A stretch of DNA of 64,000 nt from Streptomyces sp. ITFR-16. Its GTDB lineage: Bacteria; Actinomycetota; Actinomycetes; Streptomycetales; Streptomycetaceae. The DNA lies in assembly GCF_031844705.1 (NCBI RefSeq), contig NZ_CP134609.1, positions 7,254,001-7,318,000 of the forward strand. Reading direction: 5' to 3'. Positions 32,206 through 39,647 of the stretch are shown piece after piece (the first letter of the stretch is position 1; each line of letters begins with the position of its first letter). The notes beneath the pieces were generated by a model. That model had not been told where the DNA came from and did not search any database. It saw nothing but the letters and a program-made list of their open reading frames with translations. The position numbers were made by a program, and so were the translations under genes.

Positions 32206-32973
32206 ATGAACGGAACCGGTACGGGCAGCGGGAGCGGTGCGCTCGAAGGAGCCGTGGTCGCCGTCGCCGGAGCGGCCGGCCCGGCCGGCCGGGCGGCCCT
32301 GCTCCGGCTCGCCGAGGCGGGCGCGACCGTCGTCGCGTCCGACGCGAACGCCACCCGGCTCGCGGAGGCCGTGGACGCGGCCCGCTACGCCCACGGCGGG
32401 GCCACCGTCACCGGCGACACCGTGGACCTCCTCGACCTCGACGCCGCCCGTGAGTGGGCGGACAAGACGGAGAAGGAGTTCGGCCGGATCGACGGTCTCG
32501 TCCACCTCGTGGGCGGCTGGCGCGGCAGCTCCAGCTTCGCCGAGACCGACCTCGCCGACTGGACGCTGCTGGAGAAGCTGCTGATCCGTACGGTCCAGAG
32601 CACCTCGCTCGCCTTCCAGGAAGGCCTGCAGCGCAGCGACCGCGGCCGCTATCTGCTGATCAGCGCGGCCGGCGCCAGCAAGCCCACCGCGGGCAACGCC
32701 GCCTACGCCGCGTCGAAGGCCGCGGCCGAGGCATGGACCCTGGCCCTGGCGGACGCCTTCCGCAAGGCGGGGGGCGAGGAGGGCCCGCGCAGCGCGGCTG
32801 CGATCCTGGTCGTCAAGGCACTGGTGCACGACGCGATGCGCGCCGAGCGCCCCAATGCGAAGTTCGCGGGCTTCACCGACGTCGGGGAGCTGGCCGATGC
32901 CATCGCCGGCGTCTGGGACAGGCCCGCCCCGGAAGTGAACGGAAAGCGCCTGTGGCTGACCCCGCAACCGTAA
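32206..32973 (+). CDS. SDR family NAD(P)-binding oxidoreductase
   Basis: A 255-residue short-chain dehydrogenase. The Rossmann glycine motif is changed from GxxxGxG to VAVAGAAGPAGRAALLRLAE, close to the pattern in a few divergent SDRs. GLVHLVGGWRG replaces the usual NNAG, and the catalytic pair is Y167-x3-K171 in AAYAASKAAAEAW with S154-like serine in LLISAAGAS. GAGGAGG upstream favours ATG 32206; a GTG at 32176 overlapping the DUF6421 stop codon is the alternative and would add 10 residues. Middle gene of the DUF6421-SDR-aldolase operon. Substrate unknown. Confidence 0.88.
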   Translation: MNGTGTGSGSGALEGAVVAVAGAAGPAGRAALLRLAEAGATVVASDANATRLAEAVDAARYAHGGATVTGDTVDLLDLDAAREWADKTEKEFGRIDGLVHLVGGWRGSSSFAETDLADWTLLEKLLIRTVQSTSLAFQEGLQRSDRGRYLLISAAGASKPTAGNAAYAASKAAAEAWTLALADAFRKAGGEEGPRSAAAILVVKALVHDAMRAERPNAKFAGFTDVGELADAIAGVWDRPAPEVNGKRLWLTPQP

Positions 32974-34034
32974 GGACCGACGCGCGTCGCCACCACGACC
33001 CGCAGGTACGCGGATTCGCCAGTGACAACTACGCGGGGACCCATCCGGAGATCCTCGCCGCCCTCGCCCTCGCCAACGGCGGTCACCAGATCGCCTACGG
33101 CGAGGACGAGTACACCGGGCATCTCCAGCGCGTGATGCACAGCCATTTCGGACCCACCGCCGAGGCCTTCCCGGTCTTCAACGGAACCGGGGCCAACGTG
33201 GTCTCGCTCCAGGCGATGACCGACCGCTGGGGCGCCGTCATCTGCGCGGAGTCCGCCCACATCAACGTCGACGAGGGCGGCGCCCCCGAGCGCGTCGGCG
33301 GCCTGAAGCTGCTGACCGTGCCCACCGAGGACGGCAAGCTCACGCCGGAGCTCATCGACCGGCAGGCGTACGGCTGGGACGACGAGCACCGAGCCATGCC
33401 GCAGGTCGTCTCGATCACCCAGAACACCGAGCTCGGCACGGTCTACACACCGGACGAGATCCGCGCCATCTGCGAGCACGCCCACGGGCACGGCATGACC
33501 GTCCACCTCGACGGCGCCCGCATCGCCAACGCGGCGGCCTCCCTGGACGTGCCGATGCGTACGTTCACCAACACCGTCGGCGTCGACGTGCTCTCCTTCG
33601 GCGGCACGAAGAACGGGGCCATCTTCGGCGAGGCCGTCGTGGTCCTGAACCCGGACGCCGTCCGGGCCATGAAGCATCTGCGCAAGCTGTCCATGCAGCT
33701 CGCCTCCAAGATGCGCTTCGTCTCCGTGCAGCTGGAGGCGCTCCTCGCCGGTGACCTGTGGCTGCGCAACGCCCGGCACGCCAACGCGATGGCCCAGCGG
33801 CTCGCCGAGGGCGTGCGGGGGATCGACGGGGTGGAGATCCTCTACCCGGTCCAGGCCAACGCCGTCTTCGCGCGGCTGCCGAACGCGGTCACCGAGCGGC
33901 TGCAGAAGCGCTTCCGCTTCTACTTCTGGGACGAGCAGGCCGGCGATGTGCGCTGGATGTGCGCCTTCGACACCACCGAGGACGACGTCGACGCCTTCCT
34001 CCTCGCCCTCAAGGAGGAGATGGCGGCCTCCTAG
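32952..34034 (+). CDS. Threonine aldolase family PLP-dependent lyase
   Basis: A 360-residue fold-type I PLP enzyme of the beta-eliminating lyase/low-specificity threonine aldolase family, cleaving beta-hydroxy amino acids to glycine and an aldehyde. SDNYAGTHPEIL is the family N-terminus, TGANVVSLQ and HLDGARIANA (Asp to PLP pyridine nitrogen) are cofactor contacts, and SFGGTKNG carries the Schiff-base K220. GTG 32952 lies inside the end of the SDR gene, giving a 22-base overlap and translational coupling. The C-terminal WMCAFDTTEDDVDAF is normal. A long bidirectional hairpin ends the operon. Confidence 0.92.
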   Translation: MADPATVRTDARRHHDPQVRGFASDNYAGTHPEILAALALANGGHQIAYGEDEYTGHLQRVMHSHFGPTAEAFPVFNGTGANVVSLQAMTDRWGAVICAESAHINVDEGGAPERVGGLKLLTVPTEDGKLTPELIDRQAYGWDDEHRAMPQVVSITQNTELGTVYTPDEIRAICEHAHGHGMTVHLDGARIANAAASLDVPMRTFTNTVGVDVLSFGGTKNGAIFGEAVVVLNPDAVRAMKHLRKLSMQLASKMRFVSVQLEALLAGDLWLRNARHANAMAQRLAEGVRGIDGVEILYPVQANAVFARLPNAVTERLQKRFRFYFWDEQAGDVRWMCAFDTTEDDVDAFLLALKEEMAAS

Positions 34035-34060
34035 CGCGGGAATTCCTGGCGCCGTAAACG

Positions 34061-34106
34061 ACGTCACTCCGGGGCGCGGACCACGGTCCGCGCCCCGGAG
34101 TGACGT
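34061..34106. terminator. Long bidirectional terminator
   Basis: A perfect 22-base inverted repeat (34061-34082 and 34085-34106) between the convergent threonine aldolase and acyltransferase genes, one of the longest stems in the window. Confidence 0.88.
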
Positions 34107-34126
34107 TTCAGCGCCCCGCCGCGGCC

Positions 34127-34849
34127 TCAGCCCCGCTCGCGCACCTCTGCGGGAGTCGGAGCCGTACCCCCGAGGTGGGAGGGCACCCACCACGTGTCAC
34201 TGGCGTCCTTCGGGCGCACCGGATAGGCGCGCTGCGCGGCCTCCAGCAGCTCCTGGACCCGCTCCCGCAGCCGCCGGGTGATCGCACCCGCGTACTGATC
34301 GGTGGGGGCGTCCACCGGCTCGCCGACGCGGATCGTCACGGGGATGTGGCTGCGCTTGAAGTTGCGCGGCCGGCCCTTGGTCCACAGCCGCTGGGTGCCC
34401 CACAGCGCCATCGGGATCAGCGGCACCCCGGCCTCCTGGGCGAGACGCGCCGCACCCGACTTGAAGCTCTTCAGCGTGAAGGACTCGGAGATCGTCGCCT
34501 CGGGGAACACACCGACGATCTCCCCGGAGCGCAGCGATTCCAGGGCGTGCGCATACGCGTCCTCGCCCTGCTTGCGGTCGACGGGGATGTGCTTCATCCC
34601 GCGCATCAGGGGCCCGGAGACCTTGTGCCGGAAGACCGATTCCTTCGCCATGAAGCGGACCAGCCGCTTCTGCGGCAGCGCCGCGAGCCCGGTGAAGATG
34701 AAGTCGAGGTAGCTGATGTGGTTGCTGACCAGAACGGCGCCACCGGTCTTCGGGATGTGCTCCGAACCCTGAGTGTCGATCTTCAGGTCGAGCGCCTTGA
34801 AAAACGTGCGTGCGGCGCCGATGACCGGCCGATAGACGAGTTCTGCCAT
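34127..34849 (-). CDS. PlsC-like 1-acylglycerol-3-phosphate acyltransferase
   Basis: A 240-residue membrane-associated acyltransferase acylating lysophosphatidic acid or a related lysolipid. The catalytic motif is VSNHISYLDF (H44, D49; HX4D), the acceptor motif is VGVFPEATISESF (FPEG-like), and the third block VPLIPMALWGTQ is normal. ATG 34849 starts at the first conserved helix (MAELVYRPVIGAARTFFKAL). An in-frame ATG at 34942 would add 31 polar residues and has no clear ribosome site, but cannot be excluded. No operon partner is visible. Confidence 0.9.
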   Translation of the reverse strand: MAELVYRPVIGAARTFFKALDLKIDTQGSEHIPKTGGAVLVSNHISYLDFIFTGLAALPQKRLVRFMAKESVFRHKVSGPLMRGMKHIPVDRKQGEDAYAHALESLRSGEIVGVFPEATISESFTLKSFKSGAARLAQEAGVPLIPMALWGTQRLWTKGRPRNFKRSHIPVTIRVGEPVDAPTDQYAGAITRRLRERVQELLEAAQRAYPVRPKDASDTWWVPSHLGGTAPTPAEVRERG

Positions 34850-35067
34850 CTGGAGAAGACCCTTCTTCAGCGCCTGGGGAGGGTTCTCCCGGCGGAAGTT
34901 ACGCAGCCGTAGGTTTTCGGCATTGGGCCGATCGTGCCCCATGCGCGACGCGCTGGCCAGTCTCGGCGGGCGCGGGGCGCGAGATTCTCGTCACGTGGAA
35001 CGACCGGGAATGTCCGCGCGCCCGCCGGTGCTGACCCTTTGCGTAGAGCTCTGACAGGAGGCCGAAG

Positions 35068-35394
35068 GTGGACGGGCAGGCGCACGTGAAGAGGCTGGAC
35101 GCGGCCCAACTCGGCGCGGAATTGGGGGAGCGGGCCACGCTCGTGCAGTTCTCCAGCGCCTTCTGCCAGCCCTGCCGGGCCACCCGGCGCACCCTTGCCG
35201 AGGTGGCGGGCATGGTCGAAGGAGTCGCCCATGTGGAGATCGACGCCGAGGCGCATCTCACTCTGGTGCGGGCCCTGGACATCAGCCGGACCCCGACGGT
35301 CCTGGTGCTCGACGCCCTCGGACGGATCGTGCGGCGGGCCGCCGGCCAGCCACGCACCGTCGATGTCGTCGCCGCACTCGGCCGGGCGATGTGA
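35068..35394 (+). CDS. Thioredoxin-like protein with CQPC active site
   Basis: A 108-residue thioredoxin-fold protein. The redox motif is FSSAFCQPCRATRRTL (C33, C36), where classical thioredoxin has WCGPC; the Trp is Phe and the dipeptide is Gln-Pro, which would alter redox potential. The cis-proline region is ISRTPTVLVLDALG. GTG 35068 has AGGAGG upstream. It is cytosolic and probably acts as a disulphide reductase or peroxidase partner. It precedes the leader-peptide/flavin-reductase unit on the same strand, which fits a sulphur/redox neighbourhood. Confidence 0.88.
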   Translation: MDGQAHVKRLDAAQLGAELGERATLVQFSSAFCQPCRATRRTLAEVAGMVEGVAHVEIDAEAHLTLVRALDISRTPTVLVLDALGRIVRRAAGQPRTVDVVAALGRAM

Positions 35395-35430
35395 CGGACC
35401 GTGATGCTCCTCCCACCTTGTGGGACGCCC

Positions 35431-35466
35431 TTGACTGCACGGGCCACGCATCGTCAGTCTGACGCT
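35431..35466 (+). promoter_or_regulatory. Candidate promoter of a leaderless leader-peptide transcript
   Basis: TTGACT at 35431-35436 is a near-consensus -35 box; CAGTCT at 35455-35460 (18-base spacer) is a weak -10. Transcription would start at or next to ATG 35467, giving a leaderless mRNA. Confidence 0.5.
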
Positions 35467-35547
35467 ATGCCGCCAGAACTCCTTCTCTACGGCCGGGTCC
35501 ACGTCGACCTCGCCCGCAACGCGAGTGCGCGCTGTCCGGATGCCTGA
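35467..35547 (+). CDS. Cysteine-containing leader peptide, 26 residues
   Basis: A short reading frame that ends 43 bases before the flavin reductase gene. Its peptide contains RVHVDLARNASARC near the end, matching the actinobacterial leader-peptide pattern R-x-H-V-D-L-x-R-x-x-S-A-x-C found upstream of sulphur-metabolism and related genes. There is no Shine-Dalgarno site, and the promoter spacing suggests the ATG is the first base of the mRNA. Likely role (inference): ribosome stalling at the Cys codon (TGT, rare in this genome) when cysteine or charged tRNA-Cys is low, adjusting expression of the reductase. I did not see a clear terminator/antiterminator pair, so the mechanism may be translational. 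Confidence 0.72.
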   Translation: MPPELLLYGRVHVDLARNASARCPDA

Positions 35548-35590
35548 GCACCCACGGCCCCGTACTCCCGACGCGCAGAAGGACCTCTCC

Positions 35591-36097
35591 ATGACGGCAT
35601 CACCCGAGCTCGGCAACGCCCGTACGGCCTCTCCCGACCTCCTCCGCTCCGTCTTCCGGCAGCACGCCGCCGGAGTCGCCGTGATCACCGCCGCCGGTGA
35701 CCGGCCGGTCGGCTTCACGGCCACCTCGCTCAACTCCGTGGCCGCCGAGCCGCCGCTCATCTCCTTCGGAGTGGGCACCTCCTCCTCCAGCTGGCCGGTC
35801 GTCGCCGAGGCGGAGCACATAGGCGTCCACATACTCGGCGAGCACCAGCGGGAACTGGCCGCCACCTTCGCCCGCAGCGGCGCCGACCGGTTCGGTCCCT
35901 CTACCTTTTGGCGCAGCGGGCCGGAAGGCGTCCCGGTGCTCGACGGGGTGCTGGCCTGGCTGGTCTGCCGCGTCGTGGCGCGGATTCCGGCGGGGGACCA
36001 CCGCATCGTGATCGCGCAGGCCGTGGTGGGCGACCCGGTCGGCGGAGGCCGTCCGCTCGTCTATCACCAGGGCAGGTTCACGGCTCTGCAAGACTGA
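35591..36097 (+). CDS. Flavin reductase-like (FMN-binding) protein
   Basis: A 168-residue flavin reductase domain protein of the split-barrel type, using NAD(P)H to reduce FMN for a partner monooxygenase. FRQHAAGVAVITAAGDRPVG is the family start, FTATSLNSVAAEPPLISFGV is the flavin-binding core, and HILGEHQRELAATFARSG the following helix. ATG 35591 is preceded by AAGGAC. No monooxygenase is adjacent. The upstream leader peptide implies control by sulphur or cysteine status, consistent with roles in sulphonate or other sulphur-source use. Confidence 0.87.
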   Translation: MTASPELGNARTASPDLLRSVFRQHAAGVAVITAAGDRPVGFTATSLNSVAAEPPLISFGVGTSSSSWPVVAEAEHIGVHILGEHQRELAATFARSGADRFGPSTFWRSGPEGVPVLDGVLAWLVCRVVARIPAGDHRIVIAQAVVGDPVGGGRPLVYHQGRFTALQD

Positions 36098-36298
36098 GAA
36101 CGCGCCGGTGGTTCCCGGGTGCGGCGCGTTGGGCAGATCACAGTGCGGAGCGCTTGCCCATTGGGTACGCACTGGGTGTACTGGCGAGTAATATTACGGT
36201 CGGAGCGTCGGTCGCCCCGACCGGAAATCGCCCCATCAGGCGCCTATGCTGCGTGCAACAAGGCAGCCCGGAAATGACGATGCAGTAGGAGAGCCGGC

Positions 36299-37084
36299 GT
36301 GAGCTTGAGGATCGTTGTCTGTGTGAAGTACGTGCCCGACGCGACCGGTGACCGGCATTTCGCCGATGACCTGACGTTGGATCGTGAGGATGTCGACGGT
36401 CTGTTGTCGGAGCTGGATGAGTATGCGGTCGAGCAGGCGTTGCGGATCGCGGACGCGGCGGATGATGCGGAGGTCACTGTGTTGACGGTGGGTCCGGAGG
36501 ATGCCAGGGACGCGTTGCGCAAGGCGTTGTCGATGGGTGCGGACAAGGCGGTTCACGTCGAGGACGACGATCTGCATGGTACGGATGTGATCGGGACGTC
36601 GTTGGTGCTGGCGAAGGCGGTCGAGGAGACGGGTTATGACCTGGTGATCTCGGGGATGGCGTCGACGGACGGGGCGATGGGTGTGGTTCCGGCGCTGCTC
36701 GCGGAGCGGCTGGGGGTGCCGCAGGTGACGCTGCTGTCCGAGGTGTCGGTGGAGGGCGGTGTGGTGCGGGGGCGCCGGGATGGTGACAGTGCGTCGGAGC
36801 GGTTGGAGGCGTCGTTGCCGGCGGTGGTGTCGGTGACCGACCAGTCGGGTGAGGCCCGGTATCCGTCGTTCAAGGGGATCATGGCGGCGAAGAAGAAGCC
36901 GGTGCGGTCGCTGGATCTGGATGATCTGGGGATCGGGGCGGAGGAGGTCGGTCTGGGCGGTGCGTGGACCGCTGTCGAGTCCGCGGCGGCGCGTCCGGCG
37001 CGCACGGCGGGCACGATCGTGAAGGACGAGGGTGAGGGCGGGAAGGCTCTGGCCGAGTTCCTGGCCGGTCAGAAGTTCATCTGA
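36299..37084 (+). CDS. etfB: Electron transfer flavoprotein beta subunit
   Basis: A 261-residue ETF beta subunit, pairing with EtfA to carry electrons from acyl-CoA and other dehydrogenases to the respiratory chain. IVVCVKYVPDATGDRHF is the normal start; ELDEYAVEQALRI, VGPEDARDALRKALSMGADK and the signature VISGMASTDGAMGVVPALLA (AMP/FAD region) follow. GTG 36299 has AGGAGAG upstream. Codon choice differs from neighbours: leucine TTG, GAT and GTG are common where nearby genes prefer CTC/CTG, GAC and GTC. A TAATAT at 36189-36194 may be part of the promoter. It lies 67 bases before etfA. Confidence 0.95.
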   Translation: MSLRIVVCVKYVPDATGDRHFADDLTLDREDVDGLLSELDEYAVEQALRIADAADDAEVTVLTVGPEDARDALRKALSMGADKAVHVEDDDLHGTDVIGTSLVLAKAVEETGYDLVISGMASTDGAMGVVPALLAERLGVPQVTLLSEVSVEGGVVRGRRDGDSASERLEASLPAVVSVTDQSGEARYPSFKGIMAAKKKPVRSLDLDDLGIGAEEVGLGGAWTAVESAAARPARTAGTIVKDEGEGGKALAEFLAGQKFI

Positions 37085-37151
37085 GTTCCGCGCTGCCCGT
37101 TTCTTTTCCCGCCCCCCCGCTTACTTCGTACACGCAGGAGATGGAAGTCCC

Positions 37152-38115
37152 ATGGCTGAAGTTCTCGTCTATGTCGATCACGTGGACGGTGCCGTCCGCA
37201 AGCCCACGCTGGAGCTGCTGACGCTGGCGCGTCGTATCGGTGAGCCCGTCGCGGTCGCTGTGGGCGGTGGTGCCGCGGACACCGCGGCCGTGCTCGGGGA
37301 GCATGGTGCGGTCAGGGTGCTGACCGCGGAGGATTCCGGAGTTCGCGGAGTATCTCGTCGTGCCGAAGGTGGACGCGCTGCAGGCCGCGTACGAGGCGGT
37401 GTCGCCGGTGGCGGTGCTGTTGCCTTCTTCGGCGGAGGCCAAGGAGGTCGCGGCGCGTCTCGCGGTGCGGACCGGTTCGGGGATCATCACTGATGCCGTG
37501 GACCTGGAGGCGGGTGATGAGGGTCCGGTGGCCACGCAGGCCGTGTTCGCCGCCTCGTACACCACCAGGTCCCGTGTTTCCAGGGGTGTTCCGGTGATCA
37601 CGGTGAAGCCGAACTCGGCGCCGGTCGAGGCGGCTCCGGCCGCCGGTGCGGTCGAGGCGCTGGTGGTGGCGTTCTCGGCGCAGGCCACCGGTACGAAGGT
37701 CGTCTCGCGTACCCCGCGTGAGTCGACGGGGCGTCCGGAGCTGACCGAGGCCGCGATCGTGGTCTCCGGTGGGCGGGGGGTCAACGGTGCGGAGAACTTC
37801 GCCGTCATCGAGGCGCTCGCGGACTCGCTGGGTGCGGCGGTGGGTGCCTCGCGTGCGGCGGTCGACGCGGGCTGGTACCCGCACACCAACCAGGTCGGGC
37901 AGACGGGTAAGTCGGTCTCGCCGCAGCTGTACATCGCCTCGGGTATCTCCGGCGCGATCCAGCACCGGGCGGGCATGCAGACCTCGAAGACGATCGTCGC
38001 GATCAACAAGGACGCCGAGGCCCCGATCTTCGACCTCGTCGACTACGGCGTCGTCGGCGACCTCTTCGACGTCGTCCCCCAGCTCACCGACGAGATCACC
38101 ACCCGCAAGGGCTGA
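37152..38115 (+). pseudogene. etfA: Electron transfer flavoprotein alpha subunit, interrupted by a one-base frameshift
   Basis: Intact, this would be a 320-residue EtfA binding FAD and partnering EtfB. Reading starts at ATG 37152 (MAEVLVYVDHVDGAVRKPTL) and is normal to LTAED at 37334; the frame then breaks, and the rest continues in the +1 frame as EFAEYLVVPKVDALQAAYEA. Removing one T of the TT at 37334-37335 restores DPEFAEYLVVPKVDALQ, the expected sequence. Downstream everything is conserved, including the FAD-binding SGGRGVNGAENF, the SRAAVDAGWYPHTNQVGQTG loop and YIASGISGAIQHRAGM. No other stop or gap is present. Either a sequencing/assembly error or a very recent mutation; EtfA is normally important for growth on fatty acids, which favours an error. 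Confidence 0.85.
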
Positions 38116-38143
38116 CCCCTCGCGCAGCGCATACGACCAGGCC

Positions 38144-38178
38144 CGGGGCCGCACGGTGACACCCACCGCGCGGCCCCG
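38144..38178 (+). terminator. Hairpin after etfBA
   Basis: CGGGGCCGC (38144-38152) pairs with its complement at 38170-38178, with a further five-base inner stem CGGTG/CACCG, 28 bases after the etfA stop codon. Confidence 0.65.
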
Positions 38179-38196
38179 CGCCGTTTCCGATCACCA

Positions 38197-38258
38197 TTGA
38201 CGCAGATACGACAGCCTTATAACTTCACTATACGGATTGTTGATTCCGGGAAGCGGAA
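38197..38258 (+). promoter_or_regulatory. Promoter region and dyad upstream of the DUF6986 gene
   Basis: TTGACG at 38197-38202 resembles a -35 box; TATAAC at 38218-38223 (15-base spacer) is a possible -10. A dyad TTCCG-GGAAG-CGGAA at 38244-38258 lies downstream of it, where a repressor could block elongation or initiation. TTCCG/CGGAA arms are typical of IclR-type sites, but no IclR gene is in the window. Confidence 0.4.
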
Positions 38259-38284
38259 ACGGCGAGAGTGTGGAGGACGCGGAG

Positions 38285-39583
38285 ATGGGCCAGCAGGAGA
38301 AGGTGGCGACGAGCCTCGCCGGAGCGGTCAGCGACGGGATCAGCGCCTCCCTCACGGCGGTGGACGCCGAACTCGCCCGCCGCTACCCGGGCGACCCCGG
38401 CACCCGCCAGCCCGTCCACACGGTCTACGTACCGGGCGACGTCTTCACCGCAGGCACCATCCGCGCCTGGGGCGACGAGGCGCTGAAGGCGCTCGACGAG
38501 CACGCCCCCGACGCGGCCTCCCTCGCCTCGGTGCTCGGCATCCCGGAGGAGCTCGCCGGGCCCGTCCACGACCGGGTCCGCGCCAAGCTGGAGCGCGAGC
38601 CGGTCGAGGACCTGCGCATCGACTTCGAGGACGGCTACGGCCCCCGCTCCGACGCCGAGGAGGACGAGGCCGCCGCCCGCGCCGCCCGGCTGGTCTCCGA
38701 GGCATACGCGAACGGCACGGCCGCCCCGTACATGGGCATCCGGATGAAGTGCATGGAAGCCGCCGTCCGGGACCGGGGCATCCGCACCACGGACGTCTTC
38801 CTCACGGGCCTCATGGAGGCGGGCGGCCTGCCCGATGGGCTCGTCCTCACCCTGCCCAAGGTGACGTACCCCGAACAGGTCACCGCCTTCGTCCAGCTTC
38901 TGGAGGCGTTCGAGAGCGCGCACGGCCTGCGCTCCGGCCGGCTCGGCTTCGAGATCCAGATCGAGACCAGCCAGTCCATCCTCGCCGCGGACGGCACCGC
39001 CGCCGTGGCCCGGATGATCGACGCGGCGCGGGGCCGGGCGACCGGTCTGCACTACGGCACCTTCGACTACAGCGCCTGCGTCGGCGTCAGCGCCGCGTAC
39101 CAGGCGAGCGACCACCCGGCGGCCGACCACGCCAAGGCCGTGATGCAGGTGGCCGCCGCGGGCACCGGCGTCCGCGTCTCCGACGGCTCGACCAACGTCC
39201 TGCCCGTCGGCCCCACCCCGCAGGTCCACGACGCCTGGCGGCTGCACTACGGCCTCACACGGCGCGCCCTGGCCCGCGCCTACTACCAGGGCTGGGACAT
39301 GCACCCGGGTCATCTGCCGACCCGCTACGCGGCCGTCTACACGTTCTACCGCGAGGGACTGGAGCAGGCGGCGGCCCGGCTCGCCGCCTACGTGGCGAAG
39401 GCGGGCGGCGACGTGATGGACGAACCCGCCACCGCCAAGGCGCTCAGCGGCTACCTGCTGCGCGGCATCGACTGCGGCGCGCTGGACACCGCCGAGGTGG
39501 CCCGGCTGACCGGGCTGACCCGCGCGGACCTCGACGCCTTCGCATCGCCCCGGCGCGGCACCCTGACGGTCACGGCGCCGTAG
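38285..39583 (+). CDS. DUF6986 family, HpcH/HpaI aldolase/citrate-lyase-like protein
   Basis: A 432-residue soluble protein with a phosphoenolpyruvate/pyruvate-aldolase-type TIM barrel. The acidic/Arg segments DLRIDFEDGYGPRSDAEEDE and LGFEIQIETSQSILA give the metal- and oxoacid-binding Glu/Asp residues seen in citrate lyase beta and malate synthase relatives; MGIRMKCMEAAVRDRGIRTT supplies arginine contacts. I know it only as DUF6986; the substrate is unknown, probably a 2-oxoacid or a CoA ester. GGAGG at 38272-38276 lies eight bases before ATG 38285. A 22-base hairpin ends the gene. Confidence 0.8.
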   Translation: MGQQEKVATSLAGAVSDGISASLTAVDAELARRYPGDPGTRQPVHTVYVPGDVFTAGTIRAWGDEALKALDEHAPDAASLASVLGIPEELAGPVHDRVRAKLEREPVEDLRIDFEDGYGPRSDAEEDEAAARAARLVSEAYANGTAAPYMGIRMKCMEAAVRDRGIRTTDVFLTGLMEAGGLPDGLVLTLPKVTYPEQVTAFVQLLEAFESAHGLRSGRLGFEIQIETSQSILAADGTAAVARMIDAARGRATGLHYGTFDYSACVGVSAAYQASDHPAADHAKAVMQVAAAGTGVRVSDGSTNVLPVGPTPQVHDAWRLHYGLTRRALARAYYQGWDMHPGHLPTRYAAVYTFYREGLEQAAARLAAYVAKAGGDVMDEPATAKALSGYLLRGIDCGALDTAEVARLTGLTRADLDAFASPRRGTLTVTAP

Positions 39584-39589
39584 CCCGTA

Positions 39590-39638
39590 CCCCTCCGCCG
39601 CCGCCCGTGCGTCTCGCGCACGGGCGGCGGCGGAGGGG
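39590..39638. terminator. Long bidirectional terminator
   Basis: A perfect 22-base inverted repeat (39590-39611 and 39617-39638, loop TCTCG) between the DUF6986 gene and the convergent gene ending at 39648. Confidence 0.88.
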
Positions 39639-39647
39639 CGGGACGGT

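Noticed and set aside
37325..37350. Programmed ribosomal frameshifting in etfA
   Set aside because: No slippery heptamer, no stimulatory stem nearby, and etfA is not known to use recoding; an error or mutation is more likely.
37032..37493. A separate small gene covering the first part of etfA, and a second gene from 37360
   Set aside because: Both are pieces of one etfA; joining at the extra T restores a normal 320-residue protein, so they are not independent genes.
36299..38115. Horizontal transfer of etfBA because of unusual codon choice
   Set aside because: The genes are core metabolism and the bias is toward G/T-ending codons with GC content still high; other explanations are as good, so it is only noted.
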